This document shows, piece by piece, positions 35,818-45,142 of a stretch of DNA of 64,000 nucleotides. Positions within the stretch are counted from its first letter, which is position 1. Every line of letters starts with the position of its first letter. A program made the position numbers and the translations under genes. The notes below the pieces were generated by a model, which searched no databases, was not told the origin of the DNA, and was given only the letters and a program-made list of their open reading frames with translations. The stretch comes from Halorientalis salina (GTDB taxonomy: Archaea; Halobacteriota; Halobacteria; Halobacteriales; Haloarculaceae), in assembly GCF_005049285.1 (NCBI RefSeq), contig NZ_SOSC01000014.1, forward strand, positions 1 to 64,000, written 5' to 3'.

Positions 35818-36390
35818 GTGTGGCCATGGGAACACCTGGCGATCGGGTACCTGCTCTACTCGGGATACGTCCATTTCACCAACAGTGAGTCGCCGACCAC
35901 AGGGCCAGCGCTACTCGTGGTCCTGGGGACTCAGTTTCCGGACCTCGTCGACAAGACGCTTGCCTGGACGTTCACGATTTTCCCGAGTGGCGTCTCGGTG
36001 GCCCATTCGGTGTTTACCGCCGCTGGGCTGTCGGCGTGTGTCGTGCTCCTCGCGCGGCGACTCGAGCACCGACAACTCGGCATCGCGTTCGCCATTGGCT
36101 ACCTTTCACATATTCCGGCCGATATGGTGTATCCAGTCTTCCTGGGGGGTCGACTCAACCTCGGAGCGTTCTTCTGGCCGCTCGTCACGGCTGCAGGGCC
36201 GGCCCGCGGTGGCTTCCTTGCGAACTTCGCCTACTATGCCGTCCGCTTTCTCGCGTTCCTCGGCACGCCACGCGGCATTCTCTTTCTGGTGTTGGAGATC
36301 GCGTTGCTCGGGACGACGGCGGTGGTCTGGATTCTCGACGGCCACCCTGGATTCGATGTTCCGTCGCGTTTTAATTCCGAAATAACGTAA
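35818..36390 (+). CDS. membrane-bound metal-dependent hydrolase (DUF457/YdjM type)
   Basis: This 190-residue protein, GTG start at 35818, lies 6 nt after the DUF1616 stop. It has about four hydrophobic segments, and WPWEHLAIGYLLYSG at the front gives the HE metal ligand pattern. GTQFPDLVDK and AIGYLSHIPADMVYP supply further conserved Asp and His residues. YdjM-like proteins are membrane-embedded predicted hydrolases with unknown substrate. Coupling to DUF1616 is typical of haloarchaeal glycan loci. Confidence 0.82.
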   Translation: MWPWEHLAIGYLLYSGYVHFTNSESPTTGPALLVVLGTQFPDLVDKTLAWTFTIFPSGVSVAHSVFTAAGLSACVVLLARRLEHRQLGIAFAIGYLSHIPADMVYPVFLGGRLNLGAFFWPLVTAAGPARGGFLANFAYYAVRFLAFLGTPRGILFLVLEIALLGTTAVVWILDGHPGFDVPSRFNSEIT

Positions 36391-36577
36391 CTGGACGATG
36401 ACGAAGGGCAGGCATATAGCCAGCGTATCGGCCCGTGAAGGTTCGAGCCGTCGGTTTCTGCGACTGCATATCGACAACGGTCTGCGAGAGAGACTACCTG
36501 TTCATCCTGTACGTCCGAAAGCCGTCCCGGAATTTACTGGCTCAATAGGCAAAGGGTGGTCTCGAATAGAGGAGTGT

Positions 36578-37312
36578 ATGCAGGTACCGTTCACTCGTCG
36601 TCGCGTGCTGGGCATCGGCGGAACCGTCCTCGCTGGCGGGGCGTCGGGATGTCTCTCGACAGGGGACGTGGCTGGAACGGAATCGTCCACGACACGCTCT
36701 GCATCCCGTGAAACTGTCGATGAGCCACTTCCGGAACCGAGCGATGTGTCCTTCGATTCCTCGACAGGCGCAACTGTGGAGGCAACACTGTACGGGCGTG
36801 GCTCCTGTGGCGTTGTCCTCGTCCCCCAGATCAACCTCGACCGTGAGAGCTGGCATCCGCAGGCGGAGCGCCTCGCTTCAGAGGGCCTGGTCGCACTGCC
36901 AATCGACGAGGGCAGCGACCGGGTGCCAGCCGTTCTCGCTGCGGTCGAGTACCTGCGAACCGAACACAGCATCTCCCACGTGGTACTGATGGGTGCCAGT
37001 ACCGGTGGGGAGGCCGCCGTCGTCGCTGCGGCAACGAAACCGGATCGTGTCGATGGAGTAATTACACTCTCGGCTGCCGGTGGTGTCGTGCGAGCGAATC
37101 GGCTCACCGGAGCGCAACTGTTCGTCGTCAGCAGGGGAGACGAACAGGAGTTCGTCGATATGGCTTGCGAACTCAACGACAGAGCACCGGAACCGAAGCA
37201 CCTCGAAATATACGACGGTGGGGCACATGGGCAACGACTCTTCGAGAGCCCACACCGCCAGGACCTTTGGACGAATGTACTCACAACTATTACAAATGTT
37301 TGTCAGAACTGA
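36578..37312 (+). CDS. Tat lipoprotein alpha/beta hydrolase
   Basis: This 244-residue exported protein has TRRRVLG at 6-12 as a Tat motif and the lipobox Cys25 (GASGC). The mature part is an alpha/beta hydrolase with nucleophile Ser141 in GASTGG, acid candidate Asp188 (SRGDEQ) and His217 (GGAHGQ). Dienelactone-hydrolase or peptidase-like families have this layout. In this locus it could be an esterase removing acyl groups from the exported polysaccharide. The ATG at 36578 is chosen because it sets the signal; the longer frame from 36398 is not signal-like. Confidence 0.85.
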   Translation: MQVPFTRRRVLGIGGTVLAGGASGCLSTGDVAGTESSTTRSASRETVDEPLPEPSDVSFDSSTGATVEATLYGRGSCGVVLVPQINLDRESWHPQAERLASEGLVALPIDEGSDRVPAVLAAVEYLRTEHSISHVVLMGASTGGEAAVVAAATKPDRVDGVITLSAAGGVVRANRLTGAQLFVVSRGDEQEFVDMACELNDRAPEPKHLEIYDGGAHGQRLFESPHRQDLWTNVLTTITNVCQN

Positions 37313-37356
37313 GTGCGGGCTCGAACAGCCACACACCGACCGGAGCCGATTTGAGC

Positions 37357-37701
37357 ATGAGTGACAGATCGATTCGGAATCTCGGGACCATCGAAGACGT
37401 TCAGTACGACGCACGTACTGACACGTATAGCGTAACGTTGAATCCCGAGACCGCCGATAACGTCGGAGCCACGATAGCGATGGCTGTCGCGGCTATCACC
37501 GACCAGTATCTCGAAGACCTCCCCCCGATCGCCCACGCTGTGGACCCGGATTCGCTGGACTCGGTCTTCCAGTTCGACCAGGCAGCGGCCGAGGGGAACC
37601 GAGGCTGTCTGATTTTCGAGTTCGGTTCGCGTCGGATTACACTGTATTCCGATCGATCTCTCGTCCTCGCACCGCTCCCCAACGAGGACCCACACCGGTG
37701 A
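37357..37701 (+). CDS. HalOD1 output-domain protein
   Basis: This 114-residue protein is almost all HalOD1, the haloarchaeal output domain (about 30-105: VAMAVAAITDQYLEDLPPIA-type start, GCLIFEFGSRRITLYSDR near the end). The domain commonly follows receiver or PAS modules, but here it stands alone. It could be a partner output module for a signalling protein. The start ATG 37357 is 45 nt after the hydrolase stop, so it might be co-transcribed. Confidence 0.75.
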   Translation: MSDRSIRNLGTIEDVQYDARTDTYSVTLNPETADNVGATIAMAVAAITDQYLEDLPPIAHAVDPDSLDSVFQFDQAAAEGNRGCLIFEFGSRRITLYSDRSLVLAPLPNEDPHR

Positions 37702-38280
37702 GAGTGATTCACCGGTTCCAACGCCAGTGGGCAGACACTGGCAGTGGACACGGAAGTCAGGAGACCGAGCGGACAGACGGTTTAGGAAACTGCTCAGACC
37801 AGTTAACACGACAGTAAGTGCTCCAGATCGATAGGCTCAAACCGGGCGGATAGCTGACCGGACTCCTGGTCTTGGCCGCTCAGTCTTCCAAAATCACCCA
37901 CACACGGGGATATCACTAGAGACAGTCCGATAGCAATTGTATACATTTCGGTCCAGATTCCGGACGGCCATCACCGGGACGGTGGGTTCGATTACCTACC
38001 TTATAGGAATAGGCTGGTAGCTGCTTGGTTCTGTACAGAGTCATCGTGTCTGCAGACGGCTCAAATGAAAATACATGACTATGCAAGTACACTCATCCGA
38101 CGAAACTGATTCAGCTACCGGGATGGCTCCAGTAACGGACTCCACATCCCGACCCACCGTGGGTAGCTCGTCCGTCCATCCCACCATGGGAGCGGTCGAA
38201 TCACATCGGCTATCGAACGCAAGCGCTCAGACGACAGGCATCGGGCACACGCGAGAGATTCGACAGAAGGTATCGAACTG
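37702..38280. other. long leader region before glmS
   Basis: This is a 579-nt stretch. A possible promoter element (CTACCTTATAGGAA) lies around 37996-38009. The frame 38075-38281 is listed separately. A short palindrome ACCCACCGTGGGT occurs near 38154-38166. The glmS ribozyme, a bacterial element, was not recognised. Confidence 0.4.
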
Positions 38281-38281
38281 A
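38075..38281 (+). CDS. possible small protein overlapping the glmS start
   Basis: This 68-codon frame rich in Ser, Thr and Met begins at ATG 38075 and has a TGA that overlaps the glmS ATG by one base (TGATG), the arrangement expected for translational coupling. Composition is less acidic than neighbours and no family was recognised. It could be a leader peptide controlling glmS or a chance frame. Confidence 0.3.
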   Translation: MTMQVHSSDETDSATGMAPVTDSTSRPTVGSSSVHPTMGAVESHRLSNASAQTTGIGHTREIRQKVSN

Positions 38282-40095
38282 TGTGTGGAATCATTGCCCA
38301 CCTCGCTACCGATGATGCGGTAAACGGATTGATCGAGGGCCTGGACCGACTCGAATACCGCGGATACGACTCCGCTGGTATCGCGGTCAGCGACGGGTCG
38401 GATCTCTCCGTCTACAAACGCGCAGGCGAGATCTCGGACCTAAAAAGTGACCTCTCGGCCGCGCCACTGACGGGAAAGATCGGCATCGGCCACACTCGCT
38501 GGAGTACGCACGGCCCCCCAACGGACGAGAACGCTCATCCACACACCGGCGACAGGGAGCGCGTCGCAGTCGTCCACAATGGTGTCGTCGAGAACCATCG
38601 TCGCCTCCGCAAGCAACTTCGCGCGGACGGCCACGAGTTCACCAGTGAGACGGACACGGAAGTCATTCCGCACCTCATCGAGGAGTATCTCGAAGCGGGA
38701 GACAGTCCGGAGATGGCCTTCCGTCGAACTGTCGACGATCTGGAAGGCGGGAACGCGGTTGCCGCCGTCTTCGAAGACGAAGCGCGTATCTTCGCTTCCC
38801 GGGATGGCTCACCACTCGTCGTGGGTATCGACGACGACGAGTACTACCTGGCGAGCGACGTGCCCGCGTTTCTCGAACACACTAGCGACGTCATCTATCT
38901 CGAAGACGGGGATGTCGTCATCGTCGAACCGGACCAGCTTCGGATCCTCGATCCCGACGGATCCTCCGTCAAGCGAAGTCACGAGACTGTCGATTGGGAC
39001 CCCGAGGAGGCTGGCAAAGGGGCGTTCAACCACTATATGCTCAAGGAGATCAACGAGCAGCCCACCTCGCTCACGAACACGGTTCGTGGCCGCATCGATG
39101 CCGAGCAGGAAATCGTATTCGAGGAACTCGATACGGGTATTTTCGACGGGATCGAAGAGGTCCATTTCGTCGGGTGTGGAACGTCACATCACGCATCGCT
39201 GTACAGTGCCCGATTGATGAGCAGGGCTGGTATCTGCGCCAGAGCGTTTCGGGCCAGCGAGTACGTCGAAACGTCGGGTCCGATCTCCGAGAAGACACTC
39301 GTAATCGCGGTCACTCAGAGCGGAGAGACGGCGGATACGCTCGCGGCGTTGCGAGAAGCAACAAATCGGGGAGCACCGACGCTCGCGGTGACGAACGTGA
39401 TGGAATCGACCGCTGCACGTGAAGCCGACGAAACGGTATTTATTCGCGCCGGTCCGGAAATCGGTGTCGCAGCGACGAAGACGTTCACCTCCCAGGCGGT
39501 CACCCTGGCACTGCTTTCGCAAAAAATCGCCGGTGAACTGCCCCAGGCCACCCTTCGCGAGGACCTTCCGGAACTGCTGGAGGCACTCGCACGCATTCCG
39601 GAGGATGTCCAGCAGGTCATCGACCAGAATCAGGCGGCCGAACTCGCACGGGACCTTCTCACATACGATGCGTACTTCTTCATCGGCAGGGGGTCCAGTC
39701 TACCGGTCGCACTCGAAGGGGCACTGAAGTTCAAGGAGATCACCTACGAGCATGCCGAGGGGTTCGCCTCCGGACAGCTCAAACATGGCCCGCTGGCGCT
39801 GGTGACGCCGAACACGCCGGTCTTCTCGCTGTTCACCGGAGAGGAAATCGAGAAGACGATTACGAACGCCAAGGAGGCCCAGACACGCGGAGCCGACATT
39901 ATCGGCATCGGTTCGGCAGACAGCCCCGGACAGAGCGTCTCCGACGCTTATCTCGAAATTCCGGCGACCCATCCAGTCTGTGAGAGCCTGTTGGCGAACG
40001 TCCAGCTCCAGCTCATCTCCTACCACACCGCCGACCTGCTCGGGCGTTCGATCGACAAACCCCGCAACCTCGCCAAGAGCGTGACTGTCGGATGA
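38281..40095 (+). CDS. glmS: glutamine--fructose-6-phosphate aminotransferase
   Basis: GlmS makes glucosamine-6-phosphate from fructose-6-phosphate and glutamine, the entry step to UDP-GlcNAc. The 604-residue protein has Cys2 as N-terminal nucleophile (MCGIIAHLA), the glutaminase domain (1-215), and two SIS domains with GCGTSHHASLYSA and TQSGETADTL. The C-terminus IDKPRNLAKSVTVG is the family signature. Placement between glycan genes suggests a dedicated hexosamine supply. The asparagine-synthase-like gene follows by 10 nt and is probably in the same operon. Confidence 0.96.
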   Translation: MCGIIAHLATDDAVNGLIEGLDRLEYRGYDSAGIAVSDGSDLSVYKRAGEISDLKSDLSAAPLTGKIGIGHTRWSTHGPPTDENAHPHTGDRERVAVVHNGVVENHRRLRKQLRADGHEFTSETDTEVIPHLIEEYLEAGDSPEMAFRRTVDDLEGGNAVAAVFEDEARIFASRDGSPLVVGIDDDEYYLASDVPAFLEHTSDVIYLEDGDVVIVEPDQLRILDPDGSSVKRSHETVDWDPEEAGKGAFNHYMLKEINEQPTSLTNTVRGRIDAEQEIVFEELDTGIFDGIEEVHFVGCGTSHHASLYSARLMSRAGICARAFRASEYVETSGPISEKTLVIAVTQSGETADTLAALREATNRGAPTLAVTNVMESTAAREADETVFIRAGPEIGVAATKTFTSQAVTLALLSQKIAGELPQATLREDLPELLEALARIPEDVQQVIDQNQAAELARDLLTYDAYFFIGRGSSLPVALEGALKFKEITYEHAEGFASGQLKHGPLALVTPNTPVFSLFTGEEIEKTITNAKEAQTRGADIIGIGSADSPGQSVSDAYLEIPATHPVCESLLANVQLQLISYHTADLLGRSIDKPRNLAKSVTVG

Positions 40096-40105
40096 TTTCG
40101 TCGCG

Positions 40106-41836
40106 ATGACCGAAACGGAGTCGGCCCTCCACATGCACAAGGAACTGTTCGGTGTCTTCGGTGATCGGTCGGCGTTCGAGCGGGAACGGTCACCAGAGAC
40201 GTTCGACCGTGTCGTCGAGGGGCCGACGATTACCGCCGGTGTTCGGAATTCGGAACTCGGCATCCCCGGCCGTACCACCGTGTTCCAGACCCCACGAGGC
40301 GTGTGTGTTCTCTGGGGAGAGGTGTATCCACGGCAGGTCGATGGGATGGGTCTCGCACAGTGGGTCCTCCAGGAGTACGCCAAACGCGGTCCCGACGTAC
40401 TGAACGAACTCAACGGCTCGTACCTGGCCATTCTGGACCACGAACGTCGAGACGGGCTCATCGCAACGGACTGCGTCAGAAGTCGTGAGTGTTACTTCTC
40501 CGATGCAACGGGGACTCGCCTGTTCGGCACCGACCCGTCCACCGTCGGGAAGACCGTTCCCGACCCGACACTCGCTGAAGAACCGCTCCAGGAGTTACTC
40601 CACTTCGGCGTCGTGCTGGACGACCGGACAGCGATCGCGGAGCTCCAGCGGATTCCCTTCGACAGCGGACTGACGGCGGCCGAGACCAGACGGTTCGACC
40701 GGTTCGTCTACGAGCCACGCGAGTTCGATTACGCGAGCGAACTGGCCGAGCGCCTGGAGCGAGCACTCTCCCGACGGCGTGGACTTCCAGGCCGGAACGG
40801 CCTGCTCCTGAGTGGCGGGTACGATTCCCGGGTTGCCCTGGCAGGAATCCCCGACATCGAGGCCGCGTTTACAGTCGCCAAACCAGGGAGTTCAGAGCTC
40901 GCCGCGGCCCGTCGTATCGCCTCGCAGTACGGCGCATCGCACACACAGTTGCACGTGGACGATCGCTACCTGAACACCGACGCCGAAACCGTCCGCTACG
41001 GACACGGAATCATGGAATCGCTCCATATCCACCACGCTGGATACACCGACCAGATGGACGTCGAGACGATATTCCACGGTGGGCTCGCCGATTCGCTCCT
41101 GCGAGGCCATTTCCTTCCCATCAGTGGCATCCAGCTGTTCGACCACGAGTGTCCGCCATACAGCCTCGATACCGACCCTGATGTCGGCACCTTCCTGACC
41201 GAGATATTCGGCTATCTCCCGGCGTCGGAGTCGCTGGCCCGGACTGGCGTCTCGACAGACGAGTCGGGAACGGAGTTCCTTCAACGCCGTGTGGCCGAGG
41301 TATCCGCGAAGTACGACGCTCGGTTCGACCGGAAGGCCAACGAGATGGCCCTGCTCGGGATCCAGAACCAGCCGAGCCGTTCGTTCCGGTATCATCTCGG
41401 CGATAACTTCATCGAATCCTGTTTCGTCCTCGACAGGGAACTGATCGAGTGGCACCTCGCAACGCCGCCGGAACACCGGAACACGAAGACGTTCATCCGC
41501 GCAATGCGGAAACTCGACGGCGATATCCTCCGGCACCGTCCCCCTGACCGAGCAACCGACTCCTACACCCTCAATCAGATCGGGAACTTCCTCCAGCGCG
41601 TGATCCCACTGGTGTCCGGCTACGAGGGGCCCTGGCCCGACCGCAAGGAACTCTACGAGGACCGGAATCTCGACGAGGAGTTGTTTGGAGACCATCCCGC
41701 GATTCAGGAACTCCCGTGGCGGCTCAAACTCAGAATCAACGACATCAATACGTGGCTGGACGCCACCCTCGGCCAGTCGCCAGTCGATTCATCGGCACTC
41801 GTTCGGTCGAATCCAGTCCAACAGCCGACATCCTGA
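40106..41836 (+). CDS. asparagine-synthase-like protein lacking the Cys nucleophile
   Basis: This is a 576-residue protein. The C-terminal part carries the PP-loop ATP-pyrophosphatase motif SGGYDS at 236-241 and the rest of an asparagine-synthase-type domain (about 210-470, with FHGGLADSLLRG). The N-terminal ~200 residues look like the glutaminase fold (WGEVYP, LNGSYLAILDHERRDGLIATD), but no Cys follows the initiator Met, so glutamine hydrolysis is not expected. It may use free ammonia or activate a carboxylate for amide formation on a glycan, since amidated uronic acids exist in haloarchaeal glycans. It is tightly linked to glmS. Confidence 0.82.
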   Translation: MTETESALHMHKELFGVFGDRSAFERERSPETFDRVVEGPTITAGVRNSELGIPGRTTVFQTPRGVCVLWGEVYPRQVDGMGLAQWVLQEYAKRGPDVLNELNGSYLAILDHERRDGLIATDCVRSRECYFSDATGTRLFGTDPSTVGKTVPDPTLAEEPLQELLHFGVVLDDRTAIAELQRIPFDSGLTAAETRRFDRFVYEPREFDYASELAERLERALSRRRGLPGRNGLLLSGGYDSRVALAGIPDIEAAFTVAKPGSSELAAARRIASQYGASHTQLHVDDRYLNTDAETVRYGHGIMESLHIHHAGYTDQMDVETIFHGGLADSLLRGHFLPISGIQLFDHECPPYSLDTDPDVGTFLTEIFGYLPASESLARTGVSTDESGTEFLQRRVAEVSAKYDARFDRKANEMALLGIQNQPSRSFRYHLGDNFIESCFVLDRELIEWHLATPPEHRNTKTFIRAMRKLDGDILRHRPPDRATDSYTLNQIGNFLQRVIPLVSGYEGPWPDRKELYEDRNLDEELFGDHPAIQELPWRLKLRINDINTWLDATLGQSPVDSSALVRSNPVQQPTS

Positions 41837-42293
41837 GAGCACTCAGTTTGCGGTTCCACCCCGCAACAGGGACTCATATTGCGGCAATTATTTTCTGGTC
41901 TTGTTGTTGAACAGTGTACAACTCGGAAAATACAGTGTTAACTCCGCTGTGTTCGGTATGATTGGGTCGGACCCTCGCAAGAAAGCGTGCTCGCGGAGTC
42001 GAGGAGTCAGCTGGTTTGAAGCCCTCTGACTGGAGTCTGCGACTCCGCTCTCAACTCGGTTACTGCATCCAGGAACGAGTCAGATTTCCCCGACAGAGGG
42101 GACTCACCCTCCGACATTCGGGTCCCCAGTACACGGAATCCGGAGGGGGGTTTGTCGTACCTTCCTGCCGATTTCACAGAGAGCTAAACAGCCGCTAACC
42201 GGCCGTAAAACTGCTGAGATGGTCGGGATACGGCACAATCCACAAAACGATCTAACCGGTATATCAAGGTGGTATTAATAAAATAATGTAGAA
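41837..42293. other. intergenic region with small palindromes
   Basis: This region includes GGAGTC-TGC-GACTCC at 42032-42046, another three-base-loop hairpin, within a stretch rich in GAGTC/GACTC words (41990-42050), and a TCCCC/GGGGA hairpin at 42088-42103. An AT-rich ATTAATAAAATAATG near 42275-42289 is the promoter of the next gene. No convincing coding frame. Confidence 0.45.
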
Positions 42294-42968
42294 ATGACGG
42301 GGTCAGCAACAGACGAAATAACCGCCACTGAAGAGATAGATGCGGACACAGCAGACACCACTGACGAGGGGGAGTTATCCCGGGACGATATGTTCCACTT
42401 GCTGCAATGCCGTCGCCGCCGGCTCGTGTTGAAGTACCTTCAGGAATACACCGGTGAGAAACCAGTCGTGATGAGCGATATCGCCGAACACATCGCCGCG
42501 CTCGAACACGACACCACCGTCAGAGCGCTGCGGTCCCAGGAACGTCAGCGTGTCTACATCGCACTCTACCAGTCACACCTGCCCAAGATGGACAAGGCGG
42601 GCATCATCAACTACAACCAGAATCGTGGCTACGTCGAACCGACTGCGCTCACAGCCGAGTTCACGCCATACCTCACCGACGAACCGTCGGTCCTGCCAGC
42701 AGACGAAACCGAGTCCGAGACTGAGGCCGAAGTCGAGGCAGAGCCCCAGGCCGAAGTGGACGCACAACTACTGCAGGTCGAGCGAGATTCAGCGTGGCCT
42801 CGGCGGTACATGGCCGCTGCGGGCGTGAGTGCCACCGGAGTCGCGGCGCTCGGCGTCGCCGGGTCGTCCCTGGCTCTTCCCTCCGGTATCAGCATCGCAG
42901 TCATCGCTGGTGTCCTGTTTACACTGCTTGCAGCCGTTCACTGGGTGGCAGAGTCCACGGATAACTGA
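42294..42968 (+). CDS. DUF7344 winged-helix membrane protein
   Basis: This 224-residue protein has an acidic N-terminus, then a DUF7344 winged-helix-like domain (about 30-120; DDMFHLLQCRRRRLVLKYL and YIALYQSHLPKMDKAGIINY). A Glu-rich linker (about 138-160) and two C-terminal membrane segments (about 178-195 and 198-216) follow. Proteins of this plan are haloarchaeal membrane-tethered regulators of unknown output. A second, shorter member is at 46313 beyond the chemoreceptor and DICT genes. An AT-rich promoter precedes it. Confidence 0.82.
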   Translation: MTGSATDEITATEEIDADTADTTDEGELSRDDMFHLLQCRRRRLVLKYLQEYTGEKPVVMSDIAEHIAALEHDTTVRALRSQERQRVYIALYQSHLPKMDKAGIINYNQNRGYVEPTALTAEFTPYLTDEPSVLPADETESETEAEVEAEPQAEVDAQLLQVERDSAWPRRYMAAAGVSATGVAALGVAGSSLALPSGISIAVIAGVLFTLLAAVHWVAESTDN

Positions 42969-43277
42969 CTTCTTCGCTCGTCGCTACTGAAGACCAAGCG
43001 TACGCACTTCTGTCACCGTTTCGCTGTGGACGAGTCTATCGAAGTGACATTGGCTCTTCCCGAACTCATCGAAACACCACTCAAATTGGCGACATTGTTA
43101 AAAATTGTCGTGCAAGATGTAACGCGCATATCTTGCAGATGGATTCGCTCAGATTTGGTGCAATCAGAATCTTCTCTCCCGATGTTCTAGCTTTGGAGAA
43201 ATAACCCTCAGATCGGTATAATTGAAGCTATTAGCGGAGGAATAATGGCGATTTCCCAAACCGGTGACCGGTCCGGT
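42969..43277. other. gap downstream of DUF7344, no feature seen
   Basis: This contains the ends of two convergent transcription units, with AT-rich patches around 43090-43140 and 43200-43230. No gene, hairpin or repeat of note was identified. Confidence 0.4.
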
Positions 43278-44999
43278 TCACAGAGACGCGTTCTCGTCGG
43301 CCGCGAGTTTGAATACGTCGACCTGCTCGTGCAGTTCGTCGCTCATCGCAGTCAGTTGCTGTGCGCGCCCAGCAACTTCCTCCATCGCATCGGCCTGTTC
43401 GTCGATTCCGCTCGAGATCTGCTGGACGGAGGCCGTTATTTCCTCGCTCATCCCGGCTGTGTCCGCGATGACGTTGCTGACAGCCTCGGCGTTTTCAGCT
43501 TGTGACTCGACAGCGTCAGAGATTTCATCGATCCCATCACTGGTTTGCTTTGCTCGTTCTTCGACGGTTTCGAGCTGGTGGACGAGGGACTGGACCTCAT
43601 TTGCGCCCTGTTCGACATCCTCGTTAGCATCGGTGATGCTCTCAACAAGGTCTGCGGTCTGATTCTGGACGTCTGTCACAATATCTGTAATGTTGTCGGC
43701 CGACGCCTGTGACTCTTCAGCGAGGTTTTTGACCTCGTTAGCGACGACGGCGAATCCTTCTCCCGCTTCACCAGCGCGGGCAGCTTCGATATTGGCGTTC
43801 AACGCGAGGATGTTCGTTTGCTCGGCGATGTCAGCGATAATATCTATTATTTCACCGACTTTCTCCATGCTCTGATCGAGCGATTCGATACGTTGGGCGA
43901 CCGAAGATGTCGAATCCGTCGCGTCGCGGATTTGCTCGACTGTCTCCGTTCCGCTGTGGACACCATCCGAAGCGATGTCCGCTACCTCCTCGGACTGAGC
44001 GTCGATCTGTTGAATCGTGGCCGTAATCTCCTCAATGGAGGCCGAGAGGTCGTCGACATTCTGATTGGCTTGCTGTGTCTCCTGTGAGAGGTCCTCAGCA
44101 CCATCTGCCAGTTCGGTCGAAGAAGCATCGATTTGCTGAATCGAAGCCGTCACCTCTTCGCTGTTGGCACTGAGTGTATCACCACTCTCGTCGAGGTCGG
44201 CCGCGTTGGCAGTCAGTGAATCGATAATCTCTCGAAGATTATCGACGGCAGTATTGAGATGGTCGTTCAGGCGAGTGTATTCGTTGTAGACATCCATTGC
44301 CTCGTCGTAGTCCTGATCGGGTTCTGGCACCGTCGGGTCGATCGTCAGATCACCCGCTGCGAACCGCTCGACTTTGTCCTGTAATTCGTCAAGAACATCT
44401 CGCTGGTACTGTTCGAGGAACTGTTTTTTCTGTCGCTGACGGTTGCGTTCAGTGACGTCTTTTTCGACGAGCATCGCACCAGCGGAGACACCGTCATCAT
44501 CGAATAGTAGTGTCACTGTCCGTTCGAGCGGAGTCTCTTGGCTAGCGACGAGCATTGTCTCCTCACGTTGCTGGATGTCGTCATCACGGCGCATGGCCTC
44601 TTGTACGATGTCGCTGGCCGGGCTTTCGTCAGCCTGTAACACCTGTGGCTTGTTTCCGGCTGCCTCCGATTCGGTTAAGTCGTACAACTCCAGTGCCTGC
44701 TCGTTGATGTGGGTGATTCGACCGTCGGTATCAACCACGATGGTGGGCTCCTGTAACCCATTGAGGATACTCCGGACGAATGCCTGGGCTTCGTCCGAAC
44801 GGGCTGCTTCCTCATTGCCATTGTCGGTTGCAGCAGACGAGATCGTGTCACTAGACTCGGATGGATCAGTCTCGGACTCCATGCCGAGTCCACCGAGGAG
44901 TTTGTCCCGGAGTCTAGTCGAGTTATCCGAAGCGTCTTTCCAGTCAACGGATTCCGTCTGGTTGGTCGACTGGTCTCTTTGCTCGCTCTGCTTGCTCAT
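43278..44999 (-). CDS. soluble PAS-containing methyl-accepting chemotaxis protein
   Basis: This 573-residue chemoreceptor has no membrane segment. It has an acidic N-terminus, one PAS domain (about 72-190, with [20 protein letters not shown]), a HAMP-like/coiled-coil linker and a long signalling helix pair. The tip sequence [21 protein letters not shown] and [16 protein letters not shown] mark the CheA/CheW contact region. It would relay cytoplasmic redox or small-molecule state to the chemotaxis kinase and archaellum motor. The start ATG 44999 is used because the longer frame to 45047 is hydrophobic and Cys-rich. No che genes are in the window. Confidence 0.92.
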   Translation of the reverse strand: MSKQSEQRDQSTNQTESVDWKDASDNSTRLRDKLLGGLGMESETDPSESSDTISSAATDNGNEEAARSDEAQAFVRSILNGLQEPTIVVDTDGRITHINEQALELYDLTESEAAGNKPQVLQADESPASDIVQEAMRRDDDIQQREETMLVASQETPLERTVTLLFDDDGVSAGAMLVEKDVTERNRQRQKKQFLEQYQRDVLDELQDKVERFAAGDLTIDPTVPEPDQDYDEAMDVYNEYTRLNDHLNTAVDNLREIIDSLTANAADLDESGDTLSANSEEVTASIQQIDASSTELADGAEDLSQETQQANQNVDDLSASIEEITATIQQIDAQSEEVADIASDGVHSGTETVEQIRDATDSTSSVAQRIESLDQSMEKVGEIIDIIADIAEQTNILALNANIEAARAGEAGEGFAVVANEVKNLAEESQASADNITDIVTDVQNQTADLVESITDANEDVEQGANEVQSLVHQLETVEERAKQTSDGIDEISDAVESQAENAEAVSNVIADTAGMSEEITASVQQISSGIDEQADAMEEVAGRAQQLTAMSDELHEQVDVFKLAADENASL

Positions 45000-45015
45000 A
45001 TTACCGATTCTCAAT

Positions 45016-45031
45016 ACGCATATTAATGCGT
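45016..45031 (-). promoter_or_regulatory. perfect 16-bp palindrome at the chemoreceptor promoter
   Basis: ACGCAT-ATTA-ATGCGT lies 17-32 nt upstream of the chemoreceptor ATG on the minus strand, on top of the expected TATA position (CATTAATATG). A protein binding here would block TBP/TFB. It is a candidate repressor site. Confidence 0.5.
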
Positions 45032-45142
45032 TCACCCTGATTATCAAAAAGACATAGTGACAATATAAGTAGCAAACCGATTATATTCGGGGTTGCGCTA
45101 TTAGTGTCTAACCCACGGTCTTACAAGCAGTTTTTATGCTGA

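Noticed and set aside
37702-38280. glmS ribozyme in the long leader
   Set aside because: The ribozyme is bacterial and its conserved core was not recognised; the leader has no such fold evident by eye.
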